DNA from: JALEFZ01 sp039820545
Lineage (GTDB): Bacteria > Bacteroidota > Bacteroidia > J057
NCBI GenBank assembly: GCA_039820545.1
Contig: JBCBPW010000014.1
Location: 35,082 to 99,081 of the forward strand
Length of the DNA stretch: 64,000 nucleotides
Direction: 5' to 3'
Position 1 is the first letter of the stretch, and each line of letters opens with the position of its first letter. Shown piece by piece: positions 63,433-64,000 of the stretch. A model generated the notes under the pieces. That model searched no databases and was not told the DNA's origin. It was given only the letters and a program-made list of their open reading frames with translations. A program made the position numbers and the translations under genes.

Positions 63433-63999
63433 CTAGATGGCTACCCTGAATAGTTCTTCTTGTATTTGTAAAAGCTTCATTCCTTTCGAAGTACACAATC
63501 CCCTCAGGTAGGGCACTAGAATGCCAAAAGTCAGGCGCTCTTTGCTGAACTCCGTGACGGGAAAAAGCTTATTGTCCTTCAGCATTTTCAGCATGGTCAA
63601 GACCGTCTTTCCGACTACTTCTACATCAAGGTCTTTGTGAAAAATACCATCCTCTATTCCCCACTCAGCTAAATCTATGAGTTCTTGATGTGCAAAATTG
63701 CCCGTTTCCTTGTAGGATTGGTGCAATAGACCAGGGTAATAATGCAAGATGTCATTGAAAAAATTGGGGTTGACAAGGTGTGCTCGATGGACAATTTTTT
63801 GATGCAAATGTCCCATCGCTTCGATCACATTGTCCGCAGATTGGATGATTTCTTCATTCTCTGCTTTCACCTTGAAGTTGTAGACCTGAAGGCAGGCTTT
63901 CAGAAGATCAGTTTTGTCTTCAAAATGTTGGTAGATGGTCCTTTTTGAGGTACGGAGATCTTTGACAATACGGTCTAGGGTAATGGATTTGACACCATT
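63433..63999 (-). CDS. TetR-family transcriptional regulator, N-terminus outside the window
   Basis: The frame runs through the right edge; the 145-residue stretch from the internal ATG at 63870 is only its C-terminal part. The upstream codons give GVKSITLDRIVKDL, then RTSKRTIYQHFEDKTDLLKA, the end of a TetR helix-turn-helix with the typical TIYxHFxxK. The ligand domain (LILxxx-type helices: VIEAMGHLHQKIVHRAHLVN, FPVTEFSKERLTFGILVPYL) is unassigned. It lies 24 bp upstream of pfaA on the same strand, so it is likely the first gene of the PUFA operon or its regulator. Many TetR proteins sense acyl-CoA; a similar role here is inferred. Confidence 0.9.
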   Translation of the reverse strand, partial: NGVKSITLDRIVKDLRTSKRTIYQHFEDKTDLLKACLQVYNFKVKAENEEIIQSADNVIEAMGHLHQKIVHRAHLVNPNFFNDILHYYPGLLHQSYKETGNFAHQELIDLAEWGIEDGIFHKDLDVEVVGKTVLTMLKMLKDNKLFPVTEFSKERLTFGILVPYLRGLCTSKGMKLLQIQEELFRVAI

Positions 64000-64000
64000 T

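Overview
The window is about 47% GC by eye and comes from a member of the Bacteroidota. The evidence is two large secreted proteins with C-terminal type IX secretion sorting domains, a LytS/LytTR two-component pair, DUF805 proteins, a TonB receptor with a carboxypeptidase-regulatory N-terminus, and a Bacteroidota-type arginase-like protein. The polyunsaturated fatty acid (PUFA) synthase locus suggests a marine PUFA producer from Saprospiria or Cytophagales; this placement is an inference. I saw no rRNA, tRNA, CRISPR array, prophage or insertion sequence.

Layout. 1-2.1 kb: 3' end of a type IX secreted beta-propeller-like protein. 2.2-12.8 kb: a mostly minus-strand lipid-degradation block (aminotransferase V, two SDRs, a saccharopine-dehydrogenase-like reductase, an ACAD10/11-like kinase plus acyl-CoA dehydrogenase pair, a long-chain acyl-CoA synthetase, a second acyl-CoA dehydrogenase), divergent from an acyl-ACP thioesterase. 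13.8-18 kb: two DUF805 paralogues flanking a hydrolase and a LytS/LytTR pair. 18-21.5 kb: TonB-dependent receptor, a 46-residue membrane protein and a candidate small RNA. 21.5-31.4 kb: housekeeping and stress genes (VOC protein, NADAR protein, peroxiredoxin-thioredoxin operon, GNAT, FAD oxidoreductase, metal-binding small proteins, epimerase, arginase-like protein, orphan Mla-type ATPase, ECF sigma/anti-sigma pair). 31.6-36.6 kb: a secreted unknown, a fused nucleoside transporter and an HSL-type esterase. 36.7-41.2 kb: a nine-PAS soluble histidine kinase with a single-domain response regulator. 42.1-45.4 kb: a periplasmic molybdenum hydroxylase with its own diheme cytochrome c. 45.5-47.5 kb: an SGNH-hydrolase-like type IX secreted protein.

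47.6-64 kb is the centrepiece: a minus-strand PUFA synthase operon read in the order tetR-type regulator, PfaA (KS-MAT-4xACP), a separate KR-DH protein, a PfaC-like protein (KS-CLF-AT-DH-DH) and PfaD (enoyl reductase). The familiar PfaA is split in two, and the PfaB-type acyltransferase lies inside the PfaC-like protein. The last three ACPs include a 401-nt perfect DNA repeat at a 315-nt offset. No phosphopantetheinyl transferase (PfaE) is in the window, so activation of the ACPs must come from elsewhere.

Together the window combines de novo PUFA synthesis with a fatty-acid activation and oxidation cluster and an acyl-ACP thioesterase, so lipid turnover is its dominant theme. Domain and family calls are from reading the translated sequence by eye; no database search was run.
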